DNA of 32,803 bases from assembly GCA_042408785.1 (NCBI GenBank), contig JBHOQU010000092.1, positions 1 through 32,803 on the forward strand. Direction: 5' to 3'. Every line of letters begins with the position of its first letter. Position 1 is the first letter of the stretch. This DNA comes from JAUQQI01 sp042408785. GTDB lineage: Bacteria > Chloroflexota > Dehalococcoidia > JAUQQI01. Below the pieces are notes generated by a model, which was not told the DNA's origin, did no database searches, and saw nothing but the letters and a program-made list of their open reading frames with translations. This document shows positions 23,772 through 30,541 of this stretch, one piece after another. The translations under genes and the position numbers were made by a program.

Positions 23772-23796
23772 CCACCGTCCACCACTTTCCCCCACC
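23772..23796 (-). promoter_or_regulatory. Three MraZ-type direct-repeat boxes upstream of mraZ
   Basis: On the minus strand, GGTGG (23796-23792), AGTGG (23786-23782) and GGTGG (23776-23772) recur with an exact 10-bp period, one helical turn. Known MraZ sites are TGG-centred direct repeats separated by five bases, usually three or more, upstream of mraZ. The match in number, spacing and place supports an autoregulatory operator. The core promoter is not clear: TTGGCG (about 23831-23826) with a poor -10 is the best I can see. Confidence 0.55.
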
Positions 23797-23867
23797 GACC
23801 AAAAGCCTACCACCTGGGCTCTGGACTCGCCAAGTTGGGTTTTCCACGGCATTATCCCCGGCGAACC

Positions 23868-23905
23868 CTAAAAAGGGCCGCCCGGCCACATGTTAGGCCG
23901 GGCGG
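23868..23905 (-). terminator. Rho-independent terminator of the rhodanese gene
   Basis: On the minus strand a perfect 10-bp stem, CCGCCCGGCC with GGCCGGGCGG, around an 8-base loop (stem 23905-23878) is followed at once by CCCTTTTTAGG. It lies about 26 bases after the rhodanese stop and separates that gene from the mraZ promoter region. Confidence 0.9.
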
Positions 23906-23931
23906 CAGAGGCCGGCAGGGCAAGTTTACCG

Positions 23932-24771
23932 TCAGCGCTCGATGGGAAGACCCACCACGTTGCCCCACTCGGTCCAGGAGCCGTCGTAGTTTCGCACTTT
24001 GGGGTAGCCCAGCAGGTACTTAAGGACAAACCAGGTGTGGCTGGAGCGCTCCCCAATCCGGCAGTAGGTGATAACCTCCTTGTCCGGGGTCACCCCAACC
24101 CCCTCATAAAGGGCCTTAAGCTCCTCGTAGGACTTAAATGTTCCGTCCTCCCGGACCACCTGGCCCCAGGGAATGTTCTTGGCCCCAGGGATGTGCCCGG
24201 CCCGCTGGGCCGTCTCAGGCAGACCCGGCGGGGCCACGATTTCACCGGTGAACTCCTGCGGACTGCGCACATCCACCAAAGCCACATCCGGCCGCTGGAG
24301 CCGCTGGAGCACATCCTGCAAAAAGGCCCGCAGGCGCAGGTCGGGCTCCTCGGCCCGGTAAACTTTGCGCTCCGGCCGGGGCACCTCGGTGGTCAGGGGC
24401 CGACCCTCATCAACCCACTTTTTGCGCCCGCCGTTCATGAGTTTAACGTCCTCATGGCCGTAAATCTTGAGTAGCCAAAAAGCATAGGCCGCAAACCAGT
24501 TGTTGTTATCCCCGTAAAGGACCACCGTGGTGTGGTTGTCGATGCCGGAGCTGGCCATGAGCTCTTCGAACTGCTCCTTGGAGGCGATGTCCCGTCGGAC
24601 CGGGTCGTTGAGCTGGGTGGTCCAGTTCCAGCCGACGGCCCCGGGGATGTGGCCCGTCTCATAGGCGGTGGTGTCCACGTCCACCTCGACGACCCGAATG
24701 TTGGGGTCGTTTAAATGCTCGGCTACCCAGTCGGTGGAGACCAGCACCTCTGGATGGGCATACTCGGCCAT
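23932..24771 (-). CDS. Two-domain rhodanese, thiosulfate sulfurtransferase type
   Basis: Sulfurtransferase of 279 residues with an inactive N-terminal rhodanese domain (VLVSTDWVAEHLNDPNIRVVEVD, then HIPGAVGWNW) and a catalytic C-terminal domain (VALVDVRSPQEFTG, AGHIPGAKNIPW). The active Cys is at about 237 in ITYCRIGERSSHTWFVL. The CRIGERS loop is the form found in thiosulfate sulfurtransferases of the actinobacterial CysA/SseA kind rather than the CG(S/T)GVT loop of mercaptopyruvate enzymes. ATG 24771 has AGGAGGGG six bases upstream. It has its own promoter, an inverted repeat in the leader and a strong terminator, so it is a single-gene unit. Likely roles are cyanide or thiosulfate handling or sulfur delivery. 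Confidence 0.94.
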   Translation of the reverse strand: MAEYAHPEVLVSTDWVAEHLNDPNIRVVEVDVDTTAYETGHIPGAVGWNWTTQLNDPVRRDIASKEQFEELMASSGIDNHTTVVLYGDNNNWFAAYAFWLLKIYGHEDVKLMNGGRKKWVDEGRPLTTEVPRPERKVYRAEEPDLRLRAFLQDVLQRLQRPDVALVDVRSPQEFTGEIVAPPGLPETAQRAGHIPGAKNIPWGQVVREDGTFKSYEELKALYEGVGVTPDKEVITYCRIGERSSHTWFVLKYLLGYPKVRNYDGSWTEWGNVVGLPIER

Positions 24772-24786
24772 GGGGATCCCCTCCTC

Positions 24787-24802
24787 ACAAAATTGATTTT
24801 GT
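24787..24802 (-). promoter_or_regulatory. Operator-like inverted repeat in the rhodanese leader
   Basis: ACAAAAT and ATTTTGT around two central bases form a perfect 7+7 inverted repeat, extendable by CTC/GAG with one bulged A. It sits about 12-27 bases after the predicted transcription start and just before the ribosome site. AT-rich in a GC-rich setting, it looks like a repressor site (for example of an Rrf2- or ArsR-type sulfur regulator), though no regulator gene is adjacent. It could also act as an RNA hairpin. Confidence 0.5.
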
Positions 24803-24820
24803 TGAGAAATTTACTGGCTT

Positions 24821-24850
24821 ATTATAACTTAATCCCGGGCGGCTCCGCAA
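24821..24850 (-). promoter_or_regulatory. Promoter of the rhodanese gene
   Basis: The minus strand carries TTGCGG (24850-24845), an 18-base spacer and a perfect TATAAT (24826-24821). Initiation is expected near 24814, giving a leader of about 43 nt. The rest of the 287-base gap to the glycosyltransferase (24851-25058) holds no ORF I trust; it contains a weak 5-bp hairpin at 25013-25027 and a 13-base partial copy of the 2173 palindrome at 24941. Confidence 0.65.
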
Positions 24851-25058
24851 GAGCGAAAACCCGGGCCCCACGAGTTTAAAGTCCTGTTTTCCCGGCCTGA
24901 TGGGCAGCAGCGGCAAAGCGGTGATTAGGCGGGCTTTAGAGGCCCACGGCCGTTCGCCCCCAGACAAAGACTAATGACGGCCAGGCCCTAACCGGACAGC
25001 CCGAAAACCTTTAGGGCAGAAGGCCCTGAAACCGCCTGCTGGACCAGCCCGGCCCGGC

Positions 25059-26261
25059 TTACCAGGCCGTCGCCTGCCGTTGGGAGGCCACCCGCCGGTA
25101 GACTTCGAGGGTTTCCCGGGCGATCCGGCCCCAGTTGTAACGCTCTTTAACCAGCCGGTAGGCGTTTTCCACCCGCTGTCGGGTCCACTCGGGGTGGAGC
25201 AGGGTGTGCAGAACGCCCCAGGCCACCGAGTCAGGGCTGCCCGGGTAGACCAGAAGGCCCGTCTCGTGGTTGGTGATGATCTCCCGGAAGCCGCCGACGT
25301 CGGCGGCAACCACCGGCGCCCGGGCCGCCATCGCCTCCAGGGCCACAATCCCGAAGGGCTCATAATGGCTGGGGAATACCGCCACGTCGGCCAGCACCAA
25401 AAGGCGGTCCCGGTCATCGTCCGGGATAAACCCGGTAAAGTAGAACTTGGGGCCCAGCCCCAGGCCCTCCGCCTGGGCACGCAAGCTGTCGAGCATCGGC
25501 CCGCTTCCGGCCACCACGAATTTCACGTTGGGCGCCCGGGCCAGAATGGCGGGGGCCGCGGCCACCAGGTCCTGGTAGCCCTTTTCCCAGACCAGCCGCC
25601 CCACCCCGAAGACGAGCCGCTCGGTGGGCAGGGCGAATCTGCTCCGGAACTCGGTCAGGTCCACCCCAAACCAGCGTTCGAAACGGCCGGCATCCACCCC
25701 ATTCGGAATTACGTCGACCTTATCCGGCGGAACCTGGAGGGCCTGAATCACCTCGTCCCGCATGAAGCGGCTGCAGGTTATGACCCGCCAGGCCTCGTAG
25801 GTGAGCCACCACTCCACGCTGTGGATGGCCCGCTGGAGGTCGCCCGTCAGCCGGCCCCGATTCCGGCCGTACTCGGTGGCATGAATCGTCACCACCAGCG
25901 GCGTTTTATACGCATGCTTGAGGGCCACCGCCGCATACGCTACGAGCCAGTCATGCCCGTGGATTATGTCAAATGTCCCAACCTGGTCGAAGAGCCCGCG
26001 GCCCGCGATCTCCAGGCTCACGTTGGTCCGCTGGACCACCCCGAAGAAGTCCGCCGGGTCCACCCCCGTCGGCGGCTCGACCCTGTGGACCACCGAGTTT
26101 GCCGTGACCTCTTCAACCTCGTAGCCGCCCCGCAGCCGGGGGGTGAGCAGGTGGACCTGCACCCCGAGTTCGGCCAGGTGGGGCACCAGCTCGGAGACGT
26201 GCTTGCCCAGACCCCCGATGTTGTGGGGCGGGTACTCCCACGAAAGCATCAGAACCCGCAT
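25059..26261 (-). CDS. Glycosyltransferase family 4 (glycogen-synthase-like)
   Basis: Retaining GT-B glycosyltransferase, 400 residues. It opens MRVLMLSWEYPPHNIGGLGKH, the Gly-rich loop of GT4/GT5 enzymes, then HGHDWLVAYAAVALKHA, VITCSRFMRDEV, DVIPNGVDAGRFE, FGVGRLVWEKGYQDLVAAA, and the nucleotide-sugar motif EPFGIVALE (E301, E309) with VAADVGGFREII. This subgroup is often annotated as glycogen synthase or as an envelope glycosyltransferase; substrate cannot be told. ATG 26261 follows the SEDS stop by two bases, so it is cotranscribed with fhaA-fhaB-SEDS, which favours an envelope polymer, but storage glucan is not excluded. Confidence 0.9.
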   Translation of the reverse strand: MRVLMLSWEYPPHNIGGLGKHVSELVPHLAELGVQVHLLTPRLRGGYEVEEVTANSVVHRVEPPTGVDPADFFGVVQRTNVSLEIAGRGLFDQVGTFDIIHGHDWLVAYAAVALKHAYKTPLVVTIHATEYGRNRGRLTGDLQRAIHSVEWWLTYEAWRVITCSRFMRDEVIQALQVPPDKVDVIPNGVDAGRFERWFGVDLTEFRSRFALPTERLVFGVGRLVWEKGYQDLVAAAPAILARAPNVKFVVAGSGPMLDSLRAQAEGLGLGPKFYFTGFIPDDDRDRLLVLADVAVFPSHYEPFGIVALEAMAARAPVVAADVGGFREIITNHETGLLVYPGSPDSVAWGVLHTLLHPEWTRQRVENAYRLVKERYNWGRIARETLEVYRRVASQRQATAW

Positions 26262-26263
26262 CT

Positions 26264-27487
26264 TTAACCGGCTTCCTCCTCGACAGATAAGGCGGCCAGC
26301 AGGCCCAGGATGGCGTAGTTTACCGCGAGGGAGCTTCCCCCGTAGCTTATAAAGGGCACCGTTAGGCCCGTGAGGGGCATCAGCCGGACCGTCCCAGCCA
26401 GGATGGTCAGCGTCTGCACCCCCAGGGTGAGGCCCAGGGCCGCCGCCAGCAGCCGGTTGTACTCCGACCGGGCAAGGAGGGCCAGCCGGAAACAGCGGGA
26501 GAGCAGGACCAGGTAAAGGCCCACGGCTCCGGCCACCCCCAAAAACCCCAGCTCTTCCCCCAGGGCGACGAAGACGAAGTCGGTGCGGACCGCCGGCACC
26601 AGGTCGGGCCGGCCCAGCCCGAGGCCGGTGCCCCCCGCCCCGCCGGCCGCCAGGGCGAAGAGGGCCTGGGTCACCTGAAACCCCCCGCCCGCCGGGTCAG
26701 CCCACGGGTCCAGCCAGACGTGAATCCGTTCCCGGACCACCGGGCTGAAAAGATAGCCGCCGGCCGCGGCAATGCCGGCTGGTACCAGGCCCAGAATCAG
26801 GTGGGCCGGGCGGGGGGCCGCCGCATACAGGCTTCCCACCGCCACCCCCAGAACCAGCAGGGCACTCCCAAGGTCCCGCTGGGCAAAGAGGAGCAGGAGG
26901 GCAAGGCCCGTGACCACCCCCAGGGGAACGAGGTAGGTGGTGGCCGGCAGGACCAGGGGACCCAGATGTCGGCGGGCGTAGTATAAAAGCTCCCGGCGTT
27001 CGGCCAGGTAGCCGGCCAGCGTCAGGGCCAGGGCCAGCTTGAGGGGCTCCACCGGCTGGATGAAGAAAAGCCCCAGGTCCAGCCAGAGCCTGGCCCCGGC
27101 CCCCACCCCGAAGGGGAACGTAAGAATCACCAGCCCCAGGGCGGCCGCCGCCAGGGTATAGCGCCAGCGGTCGAGCCGCGCCACCGGCCGGGCCAGGAGC
27201 AGGGCCGCCCAGAGGAAACCTAACCCGAGCAGAAGCCACAGGGACTGCCGGGAAACCAGTCCCTCCGGTCCCAGCCGGTTGAGGAGCACCTGCCCCAGGG
27301 CCGAAAGGCCGGCGGCGGCCGGGAGGAGGAGTGGGTCGCCCCGCTTCAGGACCACAAACCCCTGGGCCAGGACCATCCCCACCGCCCAGGCCACCCAGAA
27401 GGCCGAGGGGGGCGCGCCGGCCCTGACCGTCGGCCAGGGGAAGGCGACGGCCACCGCCGCCAAGATGCCCAGAAACCCGGTCACCAT
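26264..27487 (-). CDS. Second SEDS peptidoglycan polymerase (FtsW/RodA family)
   Basis: Polytopic SEDS protein of 407 residues. Family loops are FIQPVEPLKLALALTLAGYLA (the QPxE motif, though the usual QPSEFxK is changed to QPVEPLK), AQRDLGSALLVLG, LDPWADPAGGGFQVTQALFALAAGG, RTDFVFVALGEELGFLG, and LPLTGLTVPFISYGGSSL in close form. It is less like the division FtsW and, next to fhaA-fhaB, resembles the rodA/ftsW gene of the actinobacterial fhaA-fhaB-pstP-rodA-pbpA-pknAB cluster, so a role in elongation is likely. ATG 27487 overlaps the fhaB stop (TGATG) with GGAGGT nine bases upstream. No class B PBP partner follows. Confidence 0.92.
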   Translation of the reverse strand: MVTGFLGILAAVAVAFPWPTVRAGAPPSAFWVAWAVGMVLAQGFVVLKRGDPLLLPAAAGLSALGQVLLNRLGPEGLVSRQSLWLLLGLGFLWAALLLARPVARLDRWRYTLAAAALGLVILTFPFGVGAGARLWLDLGLFFIQPVEPLKLALALTLAGYLAERRELLYYARRHLGPLVLPATTYLVPLGVVTGLALLLLFAQRDLGSALLVLGVAVGSLYAAAPRPAHLILGLVPAGIAAAGGYLFSPVVRERIHVWLDPWADPAGGGFQVTQALFALAAGGAGGTGLGLGRPDLVPAVRTDFVFVALGEELGFLGVAGAVGLYLVLLSRCFRLALLARSEYNRLLAAALGLTLGVQTLTILAGTVRLMPLTGLTVPFISYGGSSLAVNYAILGLLAALSVEEEAG

Positions 27488-27915
27488 CAACCCTTTACCT
27501 CCAGCCGGGTCACCACCTGACCGAAGGCCAGCTGGTCCCCCGGCAACACCACCCCGGGCCTTTGCAACCGCCGGCCGTTAACAAAGGTGCCGTTGGTGCT
27601 GTTGAGGTCCTCGACCCACCAGTTCCGGCCCCACTGATAGAGCCGGGCGTGGCGGAGGGAAACCGAGGGGTCCGGCAGGCAGATGTCGTTGGACCGGTCC
27701 CGGCCGACGCTGGCCTCCGGCCTCAGGGGAAAGGCCTCCCCCGGCAGCAGGCCGCTTTCGGCCGGCTCCACTACGACCAGGCTGGCCGCTCCGGCCTGGC
27801 CCGGACCAGCCAGGCGGCGGGTTTCGGCGTAGATGCCCCGCAGCAGGAGGCCTAGCAGGACGTAAACCAGGCCGAGGACCCACAGATTAAGCCACCAGGA
27901 AAGCTCCGGGGACAT
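27487..27915 (-). CDS. fhaB: Membrane-anchored FHA-domain protein, FhaB-like
   Basis: A 142-residue protein with one N-terminal transmembrane helix (LNLWVLGLVYVLLGLLLRGIY, about 9-29), a short linker and an FHA domain: ASVGRDRSNDICLPDPSVSLRHARLY, then DLNSTNGTFVNGRRL and LPGDQLAFGQ. The Arg, Ser, His and Asn phosphothreonine-binding residues are all present. In Actinobacteria FhaB (FipA) links Thr kinases to the division machinery. No kinase or phosphatase gene is in this window, so the phosphorylated partner is unknown. It lies 11 bases after fhaA and overlaps the SEDS gene. Confidence 0.9.
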   Translation of the reverse strand: MSPELSWWLNLWVLGLVYVLLGLLLRGIYAETRRLAGPGQAGAASLVVVEPAESGLLPGEAFPLRPEASVGRDRSNDICLPDPSVSLRHARLYQWGRNWWVEDLNSTNGTFVNGRRLQRPGVVLPGDQLAFGQVVTRLEVKG

Positions 27916-27926
27916 GGGGCGCCGGC

Positions 27927-28631
27927 TTACCCGCCGGCCGGGGCCGGTTCAAACCTGAGGCGGTAGGGCCCGACCCGGAACTCGGTTCGGCCGGTCAGGC
28001 GGATGCGGGTCACCCGCCGGTCGTTAACCCAGGTGCCGTTCAGGCTGGACAGGTCCACCAGCTCGAGCCCGTCGGGGCCGGCCCGGATCTGGCAGTGCTT
28101 GCGGGAGACGCTGGGCTCGGCCAGAATAAGGTCGGCCTCGGTGCTCCGGCCGATGGTGAAGGGCAGCCGGTCGACGGCCACCGACCAGGCCGGCCCATCC
28201 TCGGCCCTGATATGAAGGTGCCCCACGGGCCCGGCCGGGGCCGGGGCAGCGGGGATGGGCTGGGTGGTTTCCAGCCCCCCAGGCGGAAAGCGCACCTCAG
28301 GTTGCCCGGGGGGCACGCTCGCGTCGGCCCTGAGGCGGACTTCGGGCCGGTAATCGGGCTGTTCGAGCCGCCGCCCCAGCGCCCGAAGCCCCGCCGCCAG
28401 CTCCACCGCCAGGTCGTGGCCGGTCCGGCTCAGCCGCCGGTAATCGGCCGGAGCCACCAGGATCTCGATGCGCTGGGGCAGTTCCCCCCGGAGGCTCTCG
28501 GCCATGTCCAGCAGTTCAGATTCGACCAGGGAGACCAGCCGGGCAGGGTCTAGGGTGCCGGTAACTACCCGGCCCGGGAGCTCCTGGAGCCAGTGGCGGA
28601 GGGCGGCTTCGACGTGCTGGGGCCGGTCCAT
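27927..28631 (-). CDS. fhaA: DUF3662 + FHA-domain protein, FhaA-like
   Basis: A soluble protein of 234 residues. The N-terminal DUF3662 domain (about 1-115) includes LVSLVESELLDMAESL and RIEILVAPADYRRL. A Pro/Ala-rich linker follows, then a C-terminal FHA domain with FTIGRSTEADLILAEPSVSRKHCQI and DLSSLNGTWVNDRRV. This is the FhaA layout; in mycobacteria FhaA binds the phosphorylated pseudokinase domain of the MurJ-like MviN and regulates peptidoglycan synthesis. It is first gene of the operon fhaA-fhaB-SEDS-GT4. ATG 28631 lacks a ribosome site and lies 16 bases from a TATAAT, suggesting a very short leader. Confidence 0.9.
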   Translation of the reverse strand: MDRPQHVEAALRHWLQELPGRVVTGTLDPARLVSLVESELLDMAESLRGELPQRIEILVAPADYRRLSRTGHDLAVELAAGLRALGRRLEQPDYRPEVRLRADASVPPGQPEVRFPPGGLETTQPIPAAPAPAGPVGHLHIRAEDGPAWSVAVDRLPFTIGRSTEADLILAEPSVSRKHCQIRAGPDGLELVDLSSLNGTWVNDRRVTRIRLTGRTEFRVGPYRLRFEPAPAGG

Positions 28632-28645
28632 ACCAACGCCACAGA

Positions 28646-28657
28646 CTATTATAATAG
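28646..28657. promoter_or_regulatory. Palindromic -10 region for divergent fhaA and phosphoribosyltransferase genes
   Basis: CTATTATAATAG is a perfect 12-bp palindrome and supplies TATAAT on both strands (plus 28650-28655, minus 28653-28648). No good -35 is seen for either direction. Initiation leftwards near 28641 would leave about a 9-nt leader for fhaA; rightwards it would give about 50 nt before ATG 28712. Polymerase could occupy only one direction at a time. Confidence 0.5.
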
Positions 28658-28711
28658 AGGGCCGGGCTGTCCCGGGTCTTTACCGGGGGCCCGATTACGG
28701 GAGAGGTTGGG

Positions 28712-29368
28712 ATGATTTTTCGGGACCGGGTCGATGCGGGTCAGCGTCTTGCCCACCACCTGGAAAAGTATCGGGGCGAGCCGGGGCTGGTCCTGGCCTT
28801 ACCCCGGGGCGGGGTGGTGGTGGGGGCCGAGGTGGCGGCCGCCCTGAATTTCCCCCTGGATGTCATCATCGTCCGGAAAATCGGGGCGCCGGGAAACCCC
28901 GAATTCGGAATCGGGGCCGTGGCCGAAACGGGAGACTTCGAAATCAGCGAGGAGGTCGTCCGGGAGCTCTGGATTCCCCGGAGCTACATTGAAAGGGCCA
29001 CCCAGGCCGAGCTGGAGGAGGCCCACCGGCGGGTGCGGCTCTACCGGGAGGGGAGGCCCCTGCCCCCGGTGGAAGGCCGGACCGTAATGCTTGTCGACGA
29101 CGGGGTAGCCACGGGCCACACCATTCGGGTCGCGGCCATTGCCGTCCGACGACTTAACCCGAAGCTGGTGGTCATCGCCGTCCCGGTGGCGCCGCCCGAA
29201 ACCATCCCCCGGCTTCAGGCCGTGGCCGACGACGTCGTCTGCCTGGCTACCCCGGAGCCTTTCCTGGCGGTGGGGCGGTTTTACCAGCGATTTGAACAGG
29301 TCTCCGACGCGGAAGTCATCGAAATCTTAAGGCGCTTTCGGGTGGAGCAGCCTCAGACCGGCAGCTAG
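28712..29368 (+). CDS. Phosphoribosyltransferase-domain protein
   Basis: A 218-residue type I PRTase-fold protein. It opens FRDRVDAGQRLAHHLEKY, then VLALPRGGVVVGAEVA and DVIIVRKIGAPGNPEFGIGAV, with the PRPP-binding loop VMLVDDGVATGHTIRVA near 124-140. This subgroup is widespread, sometimes fused to erythromycin-esterase or dienelactone-hydrolase domains, and its nucleobase substrate is not known. ATG 28712 has GAGAGG five bases upstream. Acylphosphatase follows after 14 bases, so the two are probably cotranscribed. Confidence 0.9.
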   Translation: MIFRDRVDAGQRLAHHLEKYRGEPGLVLALPRGGVVVGAEVAAALNFPLDVIIVRKIGAPGNPEFGIGAVAETGDFEISEEVVRELWIPRSYIERATQAELEEAHRRVRLYREGRPLPPVEGRTVMLVDDGVATGHTIRVAAIAVRRLNPKLVVIAVPVAPPETIPRLQAVADDVVCLATPEPFLAVGRFYQRFEQVSDAEVIEILRRFRVEQPQTGS

Positions 29369-29382
29369 CCTGCGTCGCCCTT

Positions 29383-29658
29383 ATGCCGAAGGTCCGGGCG
29401 CACATCTACATTTCCGGCCGGGTCCAGGGGGTCTTCTTCCGGGACTCCACCCGCCACCTGGCCCGCCAGTACGGGGTCACCGGCTGGGTCCGCAACCTGC
29501 CGGACGGCCGGGTTGAGGCTGTGTTCGAGGGGGAAAAGGACGCCGTTCAGCGGCTGATCGATTGGTGCCACCAGGGTCCGCCGGGGGCCCGGGTGGACCG
29601 GGTTGACGTCCAGTGGGAGGAGTACACCGGCCGCTTCACCGACTTTACCATTCGCTAG
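29383..29658 (+). CDS. acyP: Acylphosphatase
   Basis: Small cytoplasmic enzyme hydrolysing carboxyl-phosphate bonds of acyl phosphates. It has 91 residues, the standard size. It contains ISGRVQGVFFRDSTRHLA with the phosphate-binding Arg, and VTGWVRNLPDGRVEAVFEG with the catalytic Asn, both signature patterns of the family, and ends FTDFTIR. No clear ribosome site precedes ATG 29383, which is 14 bases after the PRTase stop. The next frame overlaps its end by 46 bases. Confidence 0.95.
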   Translation: MPKVRAHIYISGRVQGVFFRDSTRHLARQYGVTGWVRNLPDGRVEAVFEGEKDAVQRLIDWCHQGPPGARVDRVDVQWEEYTGRFTDFTIR

Positions 29659-29999
29659 GGCTCACCCTCGCCCGCCGGTTACGACAAGCCGGGCGGAAGG
29701 TCATCTCCGTCGAGTGGGGAACCGGCGGCCGCCTGGCCGCCGGCCTTACCCGGCCCCCCGGGGCGTCGGCCTACTACCTGGCCGGCCTCGTCCTCCCGGG
29801 TCCGCCCGGCGAAGACCTGGAGGCCGAAGAGGTGGGCCGCCGGCTCGGGGCCGACCTGGCCGTCAGCCTGGACGGCATCGCCCGGCCGCCCGTGGTCCAG
29901 GTCATCGACCTGGGTGCGGGCCGTCGCGTCTCGGCGGTGCTGACCGGCCCGGAGGCGGCAGCCTCACTCCTGCGGGACCTGGGCGTGCCGCCCGCCTAG
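29613..29999 (+). CDS. Degenerate stand-alone CinA C-terminal (PncC-like) domain
   Basis: A 128-residue frame from GTG 29613, the only usable start, overlapping acylphosphatase by 46 bases. The fold is recognisable by LARRLRQAGRKVISVEWGTGGRLAAGLTRPPGASAYYLAGLVL and LGADLAVSLDGIA, which parallel the nicotinamide-nucleotide amidase domain of CinA. Key positions are gone: the usual TAESCTGG reads SVEWGTGG, the segment with YSNEAK is deleted, and IAGPGGG reads IARPP. It is therefore probably not an active amidase. The frame is intact and coding in character, so I call it a gene, not a pseudogene, with some doubt. Confidence 0.6.
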   Translation: MGGVHRPLHRLYHSLGLTLARRLRQAGRKVISVEWGTGGRLAAGLTRPPGASAYYLAGLVLPGPPGEDLEAEEVGRRLGADLAVSLDGIARPPVVQVIDLGAGRRVSAVLTGPEAAASLLRDLGVPPA

Positions 30000-30488
30000 C
30001 CACTGCCGGAGGGCGGCCTCCACCGCCCAGTGGTCAAAGGGCCCCGACCACGGAACCTCTTCCGGGCTGAAGAAACGGCCCCCGGAATCGGGCCGGAGCT
30101 CCCCGCCCGTCACTTCGGCCAGGTAGACCACCCCCACGAAGGGGTCGTCGGGCCTGGAGAAGACCCCCAGCAGGCCGGTCAGCCGAACCCGCAGGCCGGT
30201 CTCCTCTTCGATTTCCCGGCGGGCCGCCGCTTCGGCGGTCTCGTCCGCTTCCAACAGGCCCCCAGGCAGGGCCCAGTTGCCGGCCCGGCGGCCGAACCGG
30301 AGCTGTTGAAGGAGGACCCGACCGGCGGCGTCCGTTACGACGGCCCCGGCCCAGACCAGGGCAGTGTGGAAGCCCACGTAGCCGCACTGCCCGCACCAGG
30401 GCCGCTCCCGGCCGTCGACCTGCACCCGACCCAGGGGCGCCCCGCAGCCGGGGCAGTAGTTTAGGGGCACCGTAAACCGGATGGTCAT
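29964..30488 (-). CDS. Nudix hydrolase with N-terminal zinc ribbon
   Basis: A 174-residue protein. A CxxC...CxxC zinc ribbon (YCPGCGAP and WCGQCGY, about 9-36) precedes the Nudix fold with a perfect Nudix box, GGLLEADETAEAAARREIEEETGL, covering the GX5EX7REUXEEXGU pattern. Such proteins hydrolyse nucleoside diphosphate derivatives, for example ADP-ribose or NADH; the ribbon recalls NudC but the SQPWPFPxS motif of NudC is absent. I use ATG 30488 with GGGAGG just upstream rather than GTG 30500. Its 3' end overlaps the convergent CinA-like frame by 36 bases. It lies 53 bases after the DUF2079 gene and may be its operon partner. Confidence 0.92.
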   Translation of the reverse strand: MTIRFTVPLNYCPGCGAPLGRVQVDGRERPWCGQCGYVGFHTALVWAGAVVTDAAGRVLLQQLRFGRRAGNWALPGGLLEADETAEAAARREIEEETGLRVRLTGLLGVFSRPDDPFVGVVYLAEVTGGELRPDSGGRFFSPEEVPWSGPFDHWAVEAALRQWLGGRHAQVPQE

Positions 30489-30541
30489 GGTCCCTCCCAC
30501 CTGCAGATTATCCGCCCCGGGCGGGTCCCGGCGCCAGGGGG

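Noticed and set aside
24785..24967. 60-codon minus-strand frame upstream of the rhodanese gene
   Set aside because: It spans the promoter and operator region, has no ribosome site and no protein-like pattern.
25013..25027. Hairpin after the GT4 gene as a terminator
   Set aside because: Only a 5-bp stem and no T run directly after it, so not reported as a terminator.
25080..26267. 395-codon plus-strand frame opposite the GT4 glycosyltransferase
   Set aside because: Antisense shadow; the minus strand carries the full GT4 motif set.
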